From the NCBI RefSeq assembly GCF_030063185.1, contig NZ_JASISP010000003.1:33687-97686 (forward strand): a stretch of DNA of 64,000 nucleotides. Direction: 5' to 3'. Each line of letters starts with the position of its first letter. The stretch's first letter is position 1. Origin of the DNA: Arthrobacter sp. H35-D1. Lineage in GTDB: Bacteria; Actinomycetota; Actinomycetes; Actinomycetales; Micrococcaceae. A model generated the notes under the pieces. That model was not told the origin of the DNA. It searched no databases and saw only the letters and a program-made list of their open reading frames with translations. Positions 54,247-62,482 of this stretch are shown here, one piece after another. Made by a program: the position numbers and the translations under genes.

Positions 54247-54294
54247 GAGGCTGCGGAATGGGTAGAGGCAGTCCTGGTTGGTTAAGGTACGACG
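54247..54294 (+). repeat. Scar of a gmrSD 3' end (direct repeat, copy 1)
   Basis: These 48 bases match 60855-60902, the last codons and stop of the DUF262/DUF1524 gene, at about 42 of 48 positions (EAAEW-EAVLVG-stop in both). There is no gene body in front, so this is the end of a lost or rearranged copy. Confidence 0.8.
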
Positions 54295-54306
54295 CCGGGC
54301 CCCCAG

Positions 54307-54335
54307 CCCCAGCGCAAACTGGGGTTGCGCTGGGG
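54307..54335. terminator. Hairpin between the scar and hipA 2
   Basis: CCCCAGCGCAA and TTGCGCTGGGG form an 11-bp stem with a 7-base loop, nine bases beyond the hipA 2 stop. Confidence 0.65.
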
Positions 54336-54343
54336 TGGGTTGG

Positions 54344-55633
54344 CTAAAGAACCTGCAGGCTCTCTATGCGGACAAGGGAATCGTCGACCACGGAATCCAG
54401 AAGTGGATGATCCCAGTCCTCGACGATTGCGGCCTGCCGGACTGTGGGCAGTGCTTCTTCCAGCGTTGACAGTGCGCGGTTGATGATCCTCTTCGCAAGG
54501 GGGCGTCGCATGCCCCAGCTTGTCGCCTCGGCGAGGAGGTGCTCGCCCCTAAGGTCGTCAAGAAAGGCTTCGCCGCCAACGCGCAGGGACAATTCTCGGT
54601 TGTGGTCGGGCCAGACTGCTGTGGGGACCACATCGTAGGCTGGTGTCTGGCCGATTATTCCGTTGTCGAGAAGCAGTGCCAGGTTTCTTGCGTGCATGTC
54701 GCAGTTGCCGATGGCGGCGTTGAGCGTCACCGTTTCCAGCAACTGGGTCAATGCAACGGCAGGAGTCGTTGCATTGACCCTCAGTAACGTGGCAAAGTCG
54801 AGAAGCCGGGGAGCAGTGAGGTCATCTTGCTGATATTTTTCCTTGATACCGAGAGCCTGAGCGAAATCCTCTTGATGAATACGTTGCAGCAGCCCTGATT
54901 CATCTTTTTTCCGGTCGAACCGGGTAGCAAGGAGGCCAGATCGTCCGGAAATGTCGATAACCCGAGCATCCGAGGCTCTAACGGAACCCCCAGCGTCGCC
55001 AACAGCTTTGATGAGGCGAAGTCCCATGGTTTCCAGCTGGGCGATGCCAGGCCAACGCTCCTGACCCTTCTCGGTGAGTCTGGCGGGCTTGAGTATGTGA
55101 GTCGAGGCTTGCCCGTTAAGTGGGATTCCAATACGGTCGCCTTCGACGACGACCACGAGCTTTCCCTGAAGCCCGCCCAAGCTGGAGCGGACGCCGGGGG
55201 CAGCGGAAATACCAAGTGGAGCCGACGGAAGATCTGAAACGACCTCAGCGAGCTCATCGCTGCTCAGCCAACGGACACCCGGCGTTCTTGAAGTGTCCGC
55301 AGAGTCGGGGGTGACAATCTGGATGGCTCCGGCGCAGTCCAATCCATAAGCGCGCAGCAGCTCAAAGGTGTTGTCGGTACTTACGCGGGCCGCGTTGGCA
55401 AATTGCGCGCGGATCTGGTCTTCAGGGAGCAGCCCTTCCAAGAAGGCTCGCGTTTGCGTCGCCGGGTACATTTCGAGTCTGACGGGCAGGCGCACAGACA
55501 AGAGTGGGAAACCGGGGCCAAAGTCCTTCAGTGCCTGAGAAGCGTATGTCAGTGACGCGCCGCCGCCTGGGCCATCCGAAGTCAATTCGGCCACATGAAC
55601 GTTGTTGAACCAGACCTCAAGGGTGTCACCCAT
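54344..55633 (-). CDS. HipA-family toxin kinase 2
   Basis: The 429-residue protein has the HipA N-terminal subdomain (LEVWFNNVHVAEL, LEGLLPEDQIR), the loop SSLGGLQGKL, the kinase core with RFDRK, the catalytic motif IGNCDMHARNLAL with the Asp present (unlike the first HipA here) and the metal-binding Asp in TPAYDVVP. It should be an active kinase. It starts at 55633, overlapping hipB 2 by eight bases. Confidence 0.92.
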   Translation of the reverse strand: MGDTLEVWFNNVHVAELTSDGPGGGASLTYASQALKDFGPGFPLLSVRLPVRLEMYPATQTRAFLEGLLPEDQIRAQFANAARVSTDNTFELLRAYGLDCAGAIQIVTPDSADTSRTPGVRWLSSDELAEVVSDLPSAPLGISAAPGVRSSLGGLQGKLVVVVEGDRIGIPLNGQASTHILKPARLTEKGQERWPGIAQLETMGLRLIKAVGDAGGSVRASDARVIDISGRSGLLATRFDRKKDESGLLQRIHQEDFAQALGIKEKYQQDDLTAPRLLDFATLLRVNATTPAVALTQLLETVTLNAAIGNCDMHARNLALLLDNGIIGQTPAYDVVPTAVWPDHNRELSLRVGGEAFLDDLRGEHLLAEATSWGMRRPLAKRIINRALSTLEEALPTVRQAAIVEDWDHPLLDSVVDDSLVRIESLQVL

Positions 55634-55925
55634 CGGTTGAACGCCTCAATCGAGTTCCCTTGGTCGAGCTTTGCTGATGCTCTTGGACCTGAAGTATCTC
55701 GCGAGCGTTTCTGTCTTCGCGGGGAAGCATGAATATGTCGAGCCCAATGGCCTCAGTCACCTCAAAAAGTAGCCTGGCACTGCCGAAACGACCGTTTTCC
55801 ATGGCACTGATCTTTGACCGCGAGATGCCCAGCTGCTCTGAGAGTTCCACTTGTGACATGCCTAAGGTGATTCGCCGGCTGCGAATCGAAGCACCAAGTC
55901 TGGCTGTTGCTGGCGTAGTCACCAT
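55626..55925 (-). CDS. HipB-like antitoxin 2
   Basis: The 99-residue protein has an XRE helix-turn-helix (LGASIRSRRITLGMSQVELSEQLGISRSKISAMENG) and a charged C-terminal tail. The ATG at 55925 follows AAGGA; the frame is open to 55979. It overlaps hipA 2, and a palindrome lies just upstream. The C-terminal tail may dock on HipA. Confidence 0.9.
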   Translation of the reverse strand: MVTTPATARLGASIRSRRITLGMSQVELSEQLGISRSKISAMENGRFGSARLLFEVTEAIGLDIFMLPREDRNAREILQVQEHQQSSTKGTRLRRSTDG

Positions 55926-55949
55926 CAGAGTTCCTTGCTGCGTGAGTCT

Positions 55950-55975
55950 TTGTGTACCCGATACAAAGTACACAA
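55950..55975. promoter_or_regulatory. Probable HipB 2 operator
   Basis: TTGTGTAC and GTACACAA are perfect 8-base arms around ten bases, 25 bases before the hipB 2 ATG. Further GTACATT and GTGAGTAC half-sites follow at about 56005-56015. Confidence 0.55.
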
Positions 55976-56065
55976 TCACAATATCATCCTAATGCACTCG
56001 ATAGTGAGTACATTGAGTCAAAAAGTTATTAATGTATCGTTTTTGAATACATACATAGTTCCAAG

Positions 56066-56379
56066 GTGGAAATCCTGCAGCTGAAGGTCATGCTGAAGGG
56101 CTCCAAACCGCACGTGTGGCGCCGACTGCTGGTCCGCTCCGACCTGACGCTGGCCGAGTTTGATTTCGATGATCCGATGCCGCTTGACGAGGCTGCCGGG
56201 CCTGCCGAGGATGGCGGCGGGGTGTGGGGTTGGGAATCCATGGTGGAGGCCGTCAGCAATCCCTCCCACGAGGAACACAGCGAATACCGGGGACGGCTGG
56301 GCCTGAAGAGGGTGAAGCGTTTGATCCCCAGAGCTTTGACCAGGACGGAGTGGACGAGATCCTTTCCGAGAGGTTCTGA
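56066..56379 (+). pseudogene. pRiA4b ORF-3-like fragment with internal deletions
   Basis: The translation EILQLKVMLKGSKPHVWRRL matches the C-terminal domain of the 51838 protein, but two segments are missing in frame: about 35 residues after LTLAEF, and about 50 between PLDEAA and GPAEDGGGVWGW. A later frameshift separates GLK from the normal ending, which is still readable in another frame (DPQSFDQDGVDEILSERF, stop at 56379). The N-terminal 400 residues are absent. Confidence 0.85.
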
Positions 56380-56446
56380 GGAAAGTACGACGACGGCACT
56401 CGCCTTTCAGCCGCAACTTGCCTGCCGCTATTGGTAGCGAAGTTGT

Positions 56447-56497
56447 TTCTCCAAGCTTCCTCCAAGTTCAAATTGAATTTGGAGGAAGCTTGGAGAA
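56447..56497. repeat. Long inverted repeat downstream of the hydrolase gene
   Basis: Two 22-base arms (TTCTCCAAGCTTCCTCCAAG.. and ..TTGGAGGAAGCTTGGAGAA) pair with one mismatch around CAAATTG. It lies nine bases after the hydrolase stop and may be its terminator, although there is no T run. Confidence 0.75.
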
Positions 56498-56505
56498 GGG
56501 GAATA

Positions 56506-58419
56506 TTACTTGGTGCGCTGAAATTGGGGGATAAACCTTGCCCCGCGTCTTTCAATGGGGTTGCTGTCCGGTTCAGCCATCTCAGGATCACCTGGTTCCA
56601 AGCCATTGTCACTCATGTATTTGAGCGCCCGTTTCACTATGATCCGTTTCTTGGCAAGGGCTGTAACAGACGGGGCCTTTGGGTCAGAAATTTCATCAAG
56701 ACGTTCATGCTGCCGGCTGACCCTGGTTTCAATCTCTGTCAGTAACTGCCACACGGAGGGATGGTTGTCGATCTTGTGTTGCTGCCGCAGTGTTACAGCG
56801 GCCATTTGCAGGGCAAGGAATCCTTCAAATTGATCGACGCTGGTCTCGTCCCCTGCGAGACCGGTCACCATGGTTCCGCCTCCGGAACCGACCAATAGCC
56901 CGCCGCCACCCACCAGGGCTCCAGCTGTTATCAGCCCTCCAATCATCCCGCCGGGACCAAAGCTGGCCAAAGCGCTTGTGATAACAGCTGCACCTGCAAG
57001 GCCTGGGGCGGCTGCCAAGGCAAGCCCGCCCGTTCCCACGACCAATGCCGCTGTACCGGCCACCAAAGCCCCGACCTTGACCCATTGCAGATTCTGGCTG
57101 TATCGCAGGATGCCTTGGGCACGTTTGCCGGCTTCTAGGACATCGGAACCGAACTGCCGTCTTAGTCCCATCTCCGAGGCCAGTTCTTCCAGCGCCGCCT
57201 GTTCGATGTCTCTCGAAATTGTGATTTCGAAAGGAGCAATAACGTTTGTCACAGCAACGGCCGTCAGCAGTGTCACGGCCTCCTCTTTTGATGTTCCCGA
57301 GCGGTTGAACGTCGGTTCCGGCAGCAGTGAAGTGCTGTCGGCATAGTCAAAGTCGAGCCGTGCTATTTGTGATGGAATGGGCCTCTTGATGGATGCGTTG
57401 TGCGTGCGGACATCAGCCACTGCTTGAGCCTGAACGGATCGCAGCGCGGCAAGGTAGCGGCGCCTTATGTCACCGCTCAACTCATTCTTGATGAGATGGC
57501 AGTAGCGCAAACCCAGCAGTGTCTTACTCTCAACCTCATTGAGCGAGATTTCCACGCCTCTTTCAACGAAGGCAATCTCCTTGAACCTGGAACCGAAGAC
57601 CGCGTATCCAATGGTGTCCGCTACGGTGCTGTGTTTCAGGTAAACACTTGCGGTATGAGGGGCTATTGGGTTTGGGTCGTATCCTGTGTTGATCGCATGG
57701 TCCAACATCCAGGGAAATACGGAAGACAGGCCACGCCTGATTGCCACCGGATCCCACGCATTCCTGAAGTTCACCCACCATGACAGATGGGATGGCGGAT
57801 CGGCCAGTGCGTCATGCAAATCATCGAGCTTGAATCTCCCGCTGGCCAAGGGACTGCCAATGGTGACCATGGCGGAGACTTCAACATCCGCTGGTAGCCG
57901 TAGCAGCAGATCGGCAGCGATCACGGACCCCAAACTATGGGCGACAATGACAAGCTTGCCGGATTCTGGTACGACGGCCAAGATGCGGTTTAGGACTTGG
58001 GCTCGGATTTGTTTGCTGTTCAAGTAGTTCGCGGCTTGCTTAAAGAACCGGGTTTCTACTGCCGCATCCGCAACTAGGATATGGGCAGGTGCTACTACGT
58101 TCGCAACAGCCTCATTGATGAGGTGTTCCTGATCTTGCCGGCCGATCCGGTGTTCAATGGCGGCAAGGCGGCGCTCGAAGTCCCTCCGATTCAGCTTGGC
58201 AGCGTCACGGCTGAGTGCCTTGAAGGTCCGCGCGGGAATCGGTTCAGGTTCATCGAACTCCTTGAGCGCATGCGCGAACCTGGGGGCGATAACGCTAACC
58301 GCGTCGAGACTCGGATATCCGGAGCGTGTCAAGGCCTCATCAAGCGCTGCCCTCCATTGGCCCTCCGGGTCTCCGCCCCCCACACCGTGCAAGAAAAGTA
58401 GAACAGGTTTTTCAGTCAA
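56506..58419 (-). CDS. Alpha/beta hydrolase with glycine-rich membrane region
   Basis: The 637-residue protein begins with an alpha/beta-hydrolase fold: oxyanion segment LLFLHGVGGGDP (7-18), nucleophile elbow VAHSLGS (Ser near 161), and later Asp/His candidates in FRNAWDPV and YDPNPIAPHTASVYLKHS. The middle (about 300-440) is charged and helical. Residues 450-520 are very rich in Gly, Ala and Val with repeated GG pairs, like a glycine-zipper membrane insertion region; a charged helical tail follows. There is no signal peptide. It starts with TTG at 58419 after GGGGA. It stands alone in the defence island beside gmrSD and hipBA. Substrate unknown; a membrane-acting lipase effector is a reasonable inference. 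Confidence 0.75.
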   Translation of the reverse strand: MTEKPVLLFLHGVGGGDPEGQWRAALDEALTRSGYPSLDAVSVIAPRFAHALKEFDEPEPIPARTFKALSRDAAKLNRRDFERRLAAIEHRIGRQDQEHLINEAVANVVAPAHILVADAAVETRFFKQAANYLNSKQIRAQVLNRILAVVPESGKLVIVAHSLGSVIAADLLLRLPADVEVSAMVTIGSPLASGRFKLDDLHDALADPPSHLSWWVNFRNAWDPVAIRRGLSSVFPWMLDHAINTGYDPNPIAPHTASVYLKHSTVADTIGYAVFGSRFKEIAFVERGVEISLNEVESKTLLGLRYCHLIKNELSGDIRRRYLAALRSVQAQAVADVRTHNASIKRPIPSQIARLDFDYADSTSLLPEPTFNRSGTSKEEAVTLLTAVAVTNVIAPFEITISRDIEQAALEELASEMGLRRQFGSDVLEAGKRAQGILRYSQNLQWVKVGALVAGTAALVVGTGGLALAAAPGLAGAAVITSALASFGPGGMIGGLITAGALVGGGGLLVGSGGGTMVTGLAGDETSVDQFEGFLALQMAAVTLRQQHKIDNHPSVWQLLTEIETRVSRQHERLDEISDPKAPSVTALAKKRIIVKRALKYMSDNGLEPGDPEMAEPDSNPIERRGARFIPQFQRTK

Positions 58420-59063
58420 GACGAGTCCCCATCATGGTGCTAATGTGCGCACCCAACGTCGGATGCTTCGGTACTTGAAGATCAGAATACCCGCACAATT
58501 TCGGGACTAAGTCCCCGCCCGTATTATGACGGGCGTGTGAGTCAAAGTCGTCCAGTGCGCTGGCGGTCTCGTCACGAGTGGAGCTGACAATGCTTCATGC
58601 TTCAATGTGTGGGATCTTGGCACCCAATCAGGGCCTCTCGCAATCTTTGATGCATGCCTATGGCAGCCGCAACGCCTGAGACGTTCGCTCTCCGCGCTCT
58701 CCGACGCGGTTGCCTTGTAAGTCGGAGCGCCGAGCAGCGCATGGTTGACATTCTCGTTCACCAGCACTTTGGGGGTCGACGTCGATAAGGTTCGTGACGT
58801 GATTCAGGCACATTTACCGCCCCTTGCGGCGGCGTCGCAGCGGAAACGCCTGTGCTGGGCGGTCAAGGGCGACGCCGTGAAATCGGGCGGTCAGATGTGT
58901 CGAATGGGATCGCAAAAGCCAAAGGACGACTCTGGATCGTACTTCCTCGTGGGTTACATGGCATTCCTGTCGGGCCCGGTGGGAACGGACGCGCAACTAT
59001 CAAGTAACCTGCATAAAGTGTGACGTCTCCGAATGGTGTCAGGAAACTCCACGAGGAGGATTA
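58420..59063. other. Spacer with a second gmrSD relic
   Basis: I see no intact gene in 644 bases. At 58768-58830 the plus strand reads GVDVDKVRDVIQAHLPP, similar to VDLDEVRDAIRSHLVPV near the end of the DUF262/DUF1524 protein at 59064, so it is probably a fragment of a lost relative. The gmrSD promoter must lie in the last 200 bases. Confidence 0.5.
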
Positions 59064-60893
59064 ATGTCGTTTGACAGCCCAATCAGGGACCTGCGGGAAC
59101 TCTTGGACAGTGTCCAGACCGGCAAAATTCAGTTGCCGGATTTTCAACGGCCATGGAAGTGGGACGTTGATCGGATTTGTAGTCTGCTGGCCAGCTTGGC
59201 CAAGGGCCTTCCGGTGGGAGTTGTCATGGCATTGGAGACCGGATCAGAGGAGGTGAACTTTGCTGTCCGGCCAATTTCCGGCGTGCACACGGAGAATACG
59301 TCGCCAGATTGGCTGTTGCTTGACGGGCAGCAGCGTCTAACATCACTTTTCCAATCGCTGAAGAGTCATGACGCGGTGGATACAACCGACACCCGCGGCA
59401 AAGCGATGCGCGGATGGTTCTACATCCGCATCGCCGAGTCGTTGGATGAAGACCTGGACATGGAAGATGACGCCATTTTCTTTGTGCCCGAGGACCGCAT
59501 GATCAAGTCGGACTTCGGCAGGAAAATTGACGAGGACTATTCAACCACCGATCTTGAGGTCGTAGGTGGGGCTTATCCGTTGAATCGGATTTTCGATCAG
59601 GACTTCCTGATGGATTACATGCTCAGGGTGTCCCAGCAGGTTCAACCCGCAGACAAGCCTTTGTTCCAGCAGTTCACTGCCTTTACCGCCGGGCCGCTTC
59701 GAACACTCCAAAACTATAAGGTGCCCGTGATCGAGTTGCGGAACACTACCTCGCGCGAGGCCGTTTGTACGGTGTTCGAGAAGGTCAACACAGGCGGTGT
59801 GGCACTCAACGTCTTCGAGCTGCTCACTGCAACCTTCGCGGCCGGAAGCGCAGACTTCCGGCTGAACGATGACTGGCAAGAGCGAAAAAAGAGAATGGTA
59901 GCGGCCCATGATGTGCTCGGAAGCGTGGAGAACACTGATTTCCTTCAAGCAGTGAGCCTGTTGGCCAGCCGGCAGCGCCGTATGGACCACCTCGGCAATG
60001 ATGAGAAACGCCCCGGCATCACCTGCAAGCGCAAGGACATCCTCAAGCTCACAGTTGACGACTACAGGACCTGGGCCGAGCCTCTCACCAAAGCCTTCAT
60101 CTGGGCCGGTCAGTTCCTGAACAACCAGTCCATCTTCAAGCGGAAAGACATCCCCTACCGCACCCAGCTGGTGCCCTTGGCGGCCCTGCGAGTTACCTTG
60201 GGCACTGAAGCCGATCTGATGGGTGTCTCGAAGCTGCTGAACCAGTGGTACTGGTGCGGCGTGCTGGGAGAGCTGTATGGGGGCGCTGTTGAAACACGGT
60301 TTGCACGTGATCTTGAAGAAGTTGAGCAGTGGGTACGTGGTGGCAATGAGCCGGGGACGGTGGCTGGTGCATCTTTCGATCCGGCGCGGCTGTTTACGCT
60401 AAGGACCCGTAACTCTGCGGCCTACAAGGGAATCTATGCACTGACCATGGGCGGCAACGTCAAGGATTGGGTCAACAACCAGACCATCAATCAGGGCTCT
60501 TACCAAGATTTTGGCGTAGACATTCACCACATCTTCCCGCAGAAGTGGTGCGTTGATAACGGCATCGATGACCGCTACGTGCAGAGCATCGTGAATAAGA
60601 CGCCTATTTCAGCGGCGACGAACCGTTTCATCTCCGCCAAGGCGCCCAGCAAGTATGTAGGGGAGCTAGCGGCCAAGGCGCAAGTGGATCTTGATGAGGT
60701 CCGCGACGCTATCCGTTCGCACCTCGTTCCCGTGGAACTTCTGGAGTCCGGTGATTTCGACGGCTTCTTCGAGGCGCGGAAGGTTGCGCTTCTCGAAGTC
60801 ATTGGCGGCGCGATGGGTAAGCCCGTCCTGGTCCAGACGACAACTGATGTAGCAGAGGCTGCGGAATGGGAAGAAGCAGTGCTGGTTGGTTAA
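59064..60893 (+). CDS. GmrSD-like DUF262/DUF1524 endonuclease
   Basis: GmrSD-type enzymes restrict modified phage DNA. The 609-residue protein has an N-terminal DUF262 domain with QLPDFQRPWKW (23-33) and DGQQRLTSL (nucleotide-binding ParB-like motif), and a C-terminal DUF1524 HNH-type nuclease with VDIHHIFPQKW and SAATNRFISAKAPSKYV. Both domains are in one chain (single-protein GmrSD). GAGGA precedes the ATG at 59064. Followed by the three-gene module on the same strand after 111 bp. Key residues are intact. Its 3' end is duplicated at 54247. Confidence 0.88.
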   Translation: MSFDSPIRDLRELLDSVQTGKIQLPDFQRPWKWDVDRICSLLASLAKGLPVGVVMALETGSEEVNFAVRPISGVHTENTSPDWLLLDGQQRLTSLFQSLKSHDAVDTTDTRGKAMRGWFYIRIAESLDEDLDMEDDAIFFVPEDRMIKSDFGRKIDEDYSTTDLEVVGGAYPLNRIFDQDFLMDYMLRVSQQVQPADKPLFQQFTAFTAGPLRTLQNYKVPVIELRNTTSREAVCTVFEKVNTGGVALNVFELLTATFAAGSADFRLNDDWQERKKRMVAAHDVLGSVENTDFLQAVSLLASRQRRMDHLGNDEKRPGITCKRKDILKLTVDDYRTWAEPLTKAFIWAGQFLNNQSIFKRKDIPYRTQLVPLAALRVTLGTEADLMGVSKLLNQWYWCGVLGELYGGAVETRFARDLEEVEQWVRGGNEPGTVAGASFDPARLFTLRTRNSAAYKGIYALTMGGNVKDWVNNQTINQGSYQDFGVDIHHIFPQKWCVDNGIDDRYVQSIVNKTPISAATNRFISAKAPSKYVGELAAKAQVDLDEVRDAIRSHLVPVELLESGDFDGFFEARKVALLEVIGGAMGKPVLVQTTTDVAEAAEWEEAVLVG

Positions 60894-60902
60894 GGTGCGA
60901 CG
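60855..60902 (+). repeat. Direct repeat copy 2 (gmrSD 3' end)
   Basis: Partner of 54247-54294; spans the last 13 codons and stop of gmrSD and nine bases beyond. Confidence 0.8.
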
Positions 60903-60979
60903 GCGTTTCCTGGCCCCAGCGCCATCGTGGGTTACGCTGTTCCCTGACGGGGATAGATCGGTTAGACTTTTGGTTACAG

Positions 60980-60991
60980 TTGTAGTTACAA
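60980..60991. promoter_or_regulatory. Candidate operator before the three-gene module
   Basis: TTGTAGTTACAA has 5-base arms TTGTA/TACAA, and a related GGTTACAG half-site lies just upstream. It sits 13 bases before the first start codon, where the HTH protein of the module could autoregulate. Confidence 0.35.
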
Positions 60992-61004
60992 ATCAGGAGA
61001 TTGT

Positions 61005-61805
61005 ATGACATATGCAAACCGAGAGGTCTTCGCAAGGGCCCCTCTCGCCATTGTCACAGCAGAGATTCGTCTAAACTATGAACCCAGACTAAACGATGCC
61101 GCCACGCGGGACCAGTTCGCTGAAAAAATCCGCCAGCACTTCCCGGTCTTGGAAAACCAGACACTTAACAATTTCACGATCCAAGATGGGGCAGCACCGC
61201 AGGTTGAAACGATCCACCAGATTCGGGCGACAACTCTAAATAAGAGTGTCACCACGGCTCTCAACCAGACGTCGTTGAGCGTTTCGATGTCAGGAGCAAC
61301 TTATGGTGAGTTTCAAAGTTTTGCGGAGCTAGTTGAACTTGCCGCGCACGCATTAAGTGAGATTGTGGATTCTGTTGTAGTCCAACGAGTGGGCTTACGT
61401 TTTATCGATGAAGTCCGGGTGCCTTCACCGCCGGACCACTCGGACGGTTGGGAACCATGGATCAATCAAGCGCTGTTGGCGCCTGTCGAGGCCTATGGGA
61501 TGGCTCGTGCTGATATGGTTCGCGGAAACGTAGTTTACGAAGCCAGCGAAGAACGTCGTATCGCATTCTCGTGGGGCGAGTTCGTCGGCGCCGGTGTCGT
61601 TGGGCCCGATCTGCCCTTCCACCGTCCTGACACTGAGCAAACCAAGATGTTCTTACTCGATGTCGATAGTGCTTGGGAGCCAGCTGACTTCGTTTTACTC
61701 CAGAACGAAGATATTCGTAACATCTTGACTATGCTTCATGACCCGATCGGAGAAATCTTCCAATGGTCGATCACGGATGCAGCACGAGAACTGTTTAGGG
61801 GTTAG
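61005..61805 (+). CDS. TIGR04255-family protein (module gene 1)
   Basis: The 266-residue protein matches the sporadically distributed TIGR04255 family: an N-terminal APLAIVTAEIRLNYEP strand, a middle SVSMSGATYGEFQSFAELVE, the conserved QRVGLRFIDEV and a C-terminal LLDVDSAWEPADF... region. Function of the family is unknown; members occur patchily, often in accessory islands. GGAG precedes the ATG. It is the first of three tightly packed genes (2-base gap to the next). Confidence 0.8.
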   Translation: MTYANREVFARAPLAIVTAEIRLNYEPRLNDAATRDQFAEKIRQHFPVLENQTLNNFTIQDGAAPQVETIHQIRATTLNKSVTTALNQTSLSVSMSGATYGEFQSFAELVELAAHALSEIVDSVVVQRVGLRFIDEVRVPSPPDHSDGWEPWINQALLAPVEAYGMARADMVRGNVVYEASEERRIAFSWGEFVGAGVVGPDLPFHRPDTEQTKMFLLDVDSAWEPADFVLLQNEDIRNILTMLHDPIGEIFQWSITDAARELFRG

Positions 61806-61807
61806 CA

Positions 61808-62482
61808 ATGGCTAGAACTGTATGGATTGAACAAGACATGACAGGTGCCATGACCAGGGCTGAGTCCACCTCAGGGTGGTCCATTCTCGACTTGTTAGGG
61901 CAGACGCCTGGTACTTCTGACCGGATGCTCGATGTGCAATGGCGTCAAATGCGACAGTCGAATCAAGCACATGCAGCCCAACTGTTGAAGGGGCACCGCC
62001 TGACTTTTGCAGAGAGCTTGGCTACGTATGTCCACGAGATTGTAAAGCTCCCCATCCGGGATACTCTTCAGGAGCTCAGTAATGTTTGGGGAATGGCGTG
62101 GGCGGATGTCGCCAGAATGGTTGGTATTAGTGTTCCAGCACTGCGTAAGTGGAGAGTCTCAGGGGGAGCGTCCGGCGAAAACCATCGGCGAGTAGCAGAA
62201 CTCCTGGCATTTATCCGGGTCTTGCATGAGGTCGGAGTCAAGGAACCGGCCGGATGGATTTCAATCCCCCTAGTCGATGGATATACGGTGACACCGCGGC
62301 ACCTGTACGGTTCTAACTCAGCGCCAACGTTGGTGGATGTAGCCTCGAGTTCAATTAGTCCTACGATTGCCCTTGACGAGCTATCGCCTGGATGGCGAGA
62401 GGCCTACTCCTCCGAATTTGAGGTGCAGGCCTCTGCCGACGGACAATCTGCAATCGTCGATAGAAGGCAAATGCATGGCTGA
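61808..62482 (+). CDS. HTH protein, antitoxin/regulator-like (module gene 2)
   Basis: The 224-residue protein has a helix-turn-helix at about 97-118 (MAWADVARMVGISVPALRKWR) followed by a DUF2384-like helical part (GENHRRVAELLAFIRVL, PAGWISIPLVDGY) and an LDELSPGWR end, a layout seen in ParS/Xre-type antitoxins. The N-terminal 90 residues are unlike those families. It starts two bases after gene 1 and overlaps gene 3 by eight bases. Confidence 0.72.
   Translation: MARTVWIEQDMTGAMTRAESTSGWSILDLLGQTPGTSDRMLDVQWRQMRQSNQAHAAQLLKGHRLTFAESLATYVHEIVKLPIRDTLQELSNVWGMAWADVARMVGISVPALRKWRVSGGASGENHRRVAELLAFIRVLHEVGVKEPAGWISIPLVDGYTVTPRHLYGSNSAPTLVDVASSSISPTIALDELSPGWREAYSSEFEVQASADGQSAIVDRRQMHG

Noticed and set aside
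58507-58767. 86-codon minus-strand frame before gmrSD
   Set aside because: No start signal, no recognisable domain and low likeness to protein; region holds gmrSD relic sequence on the other strand.
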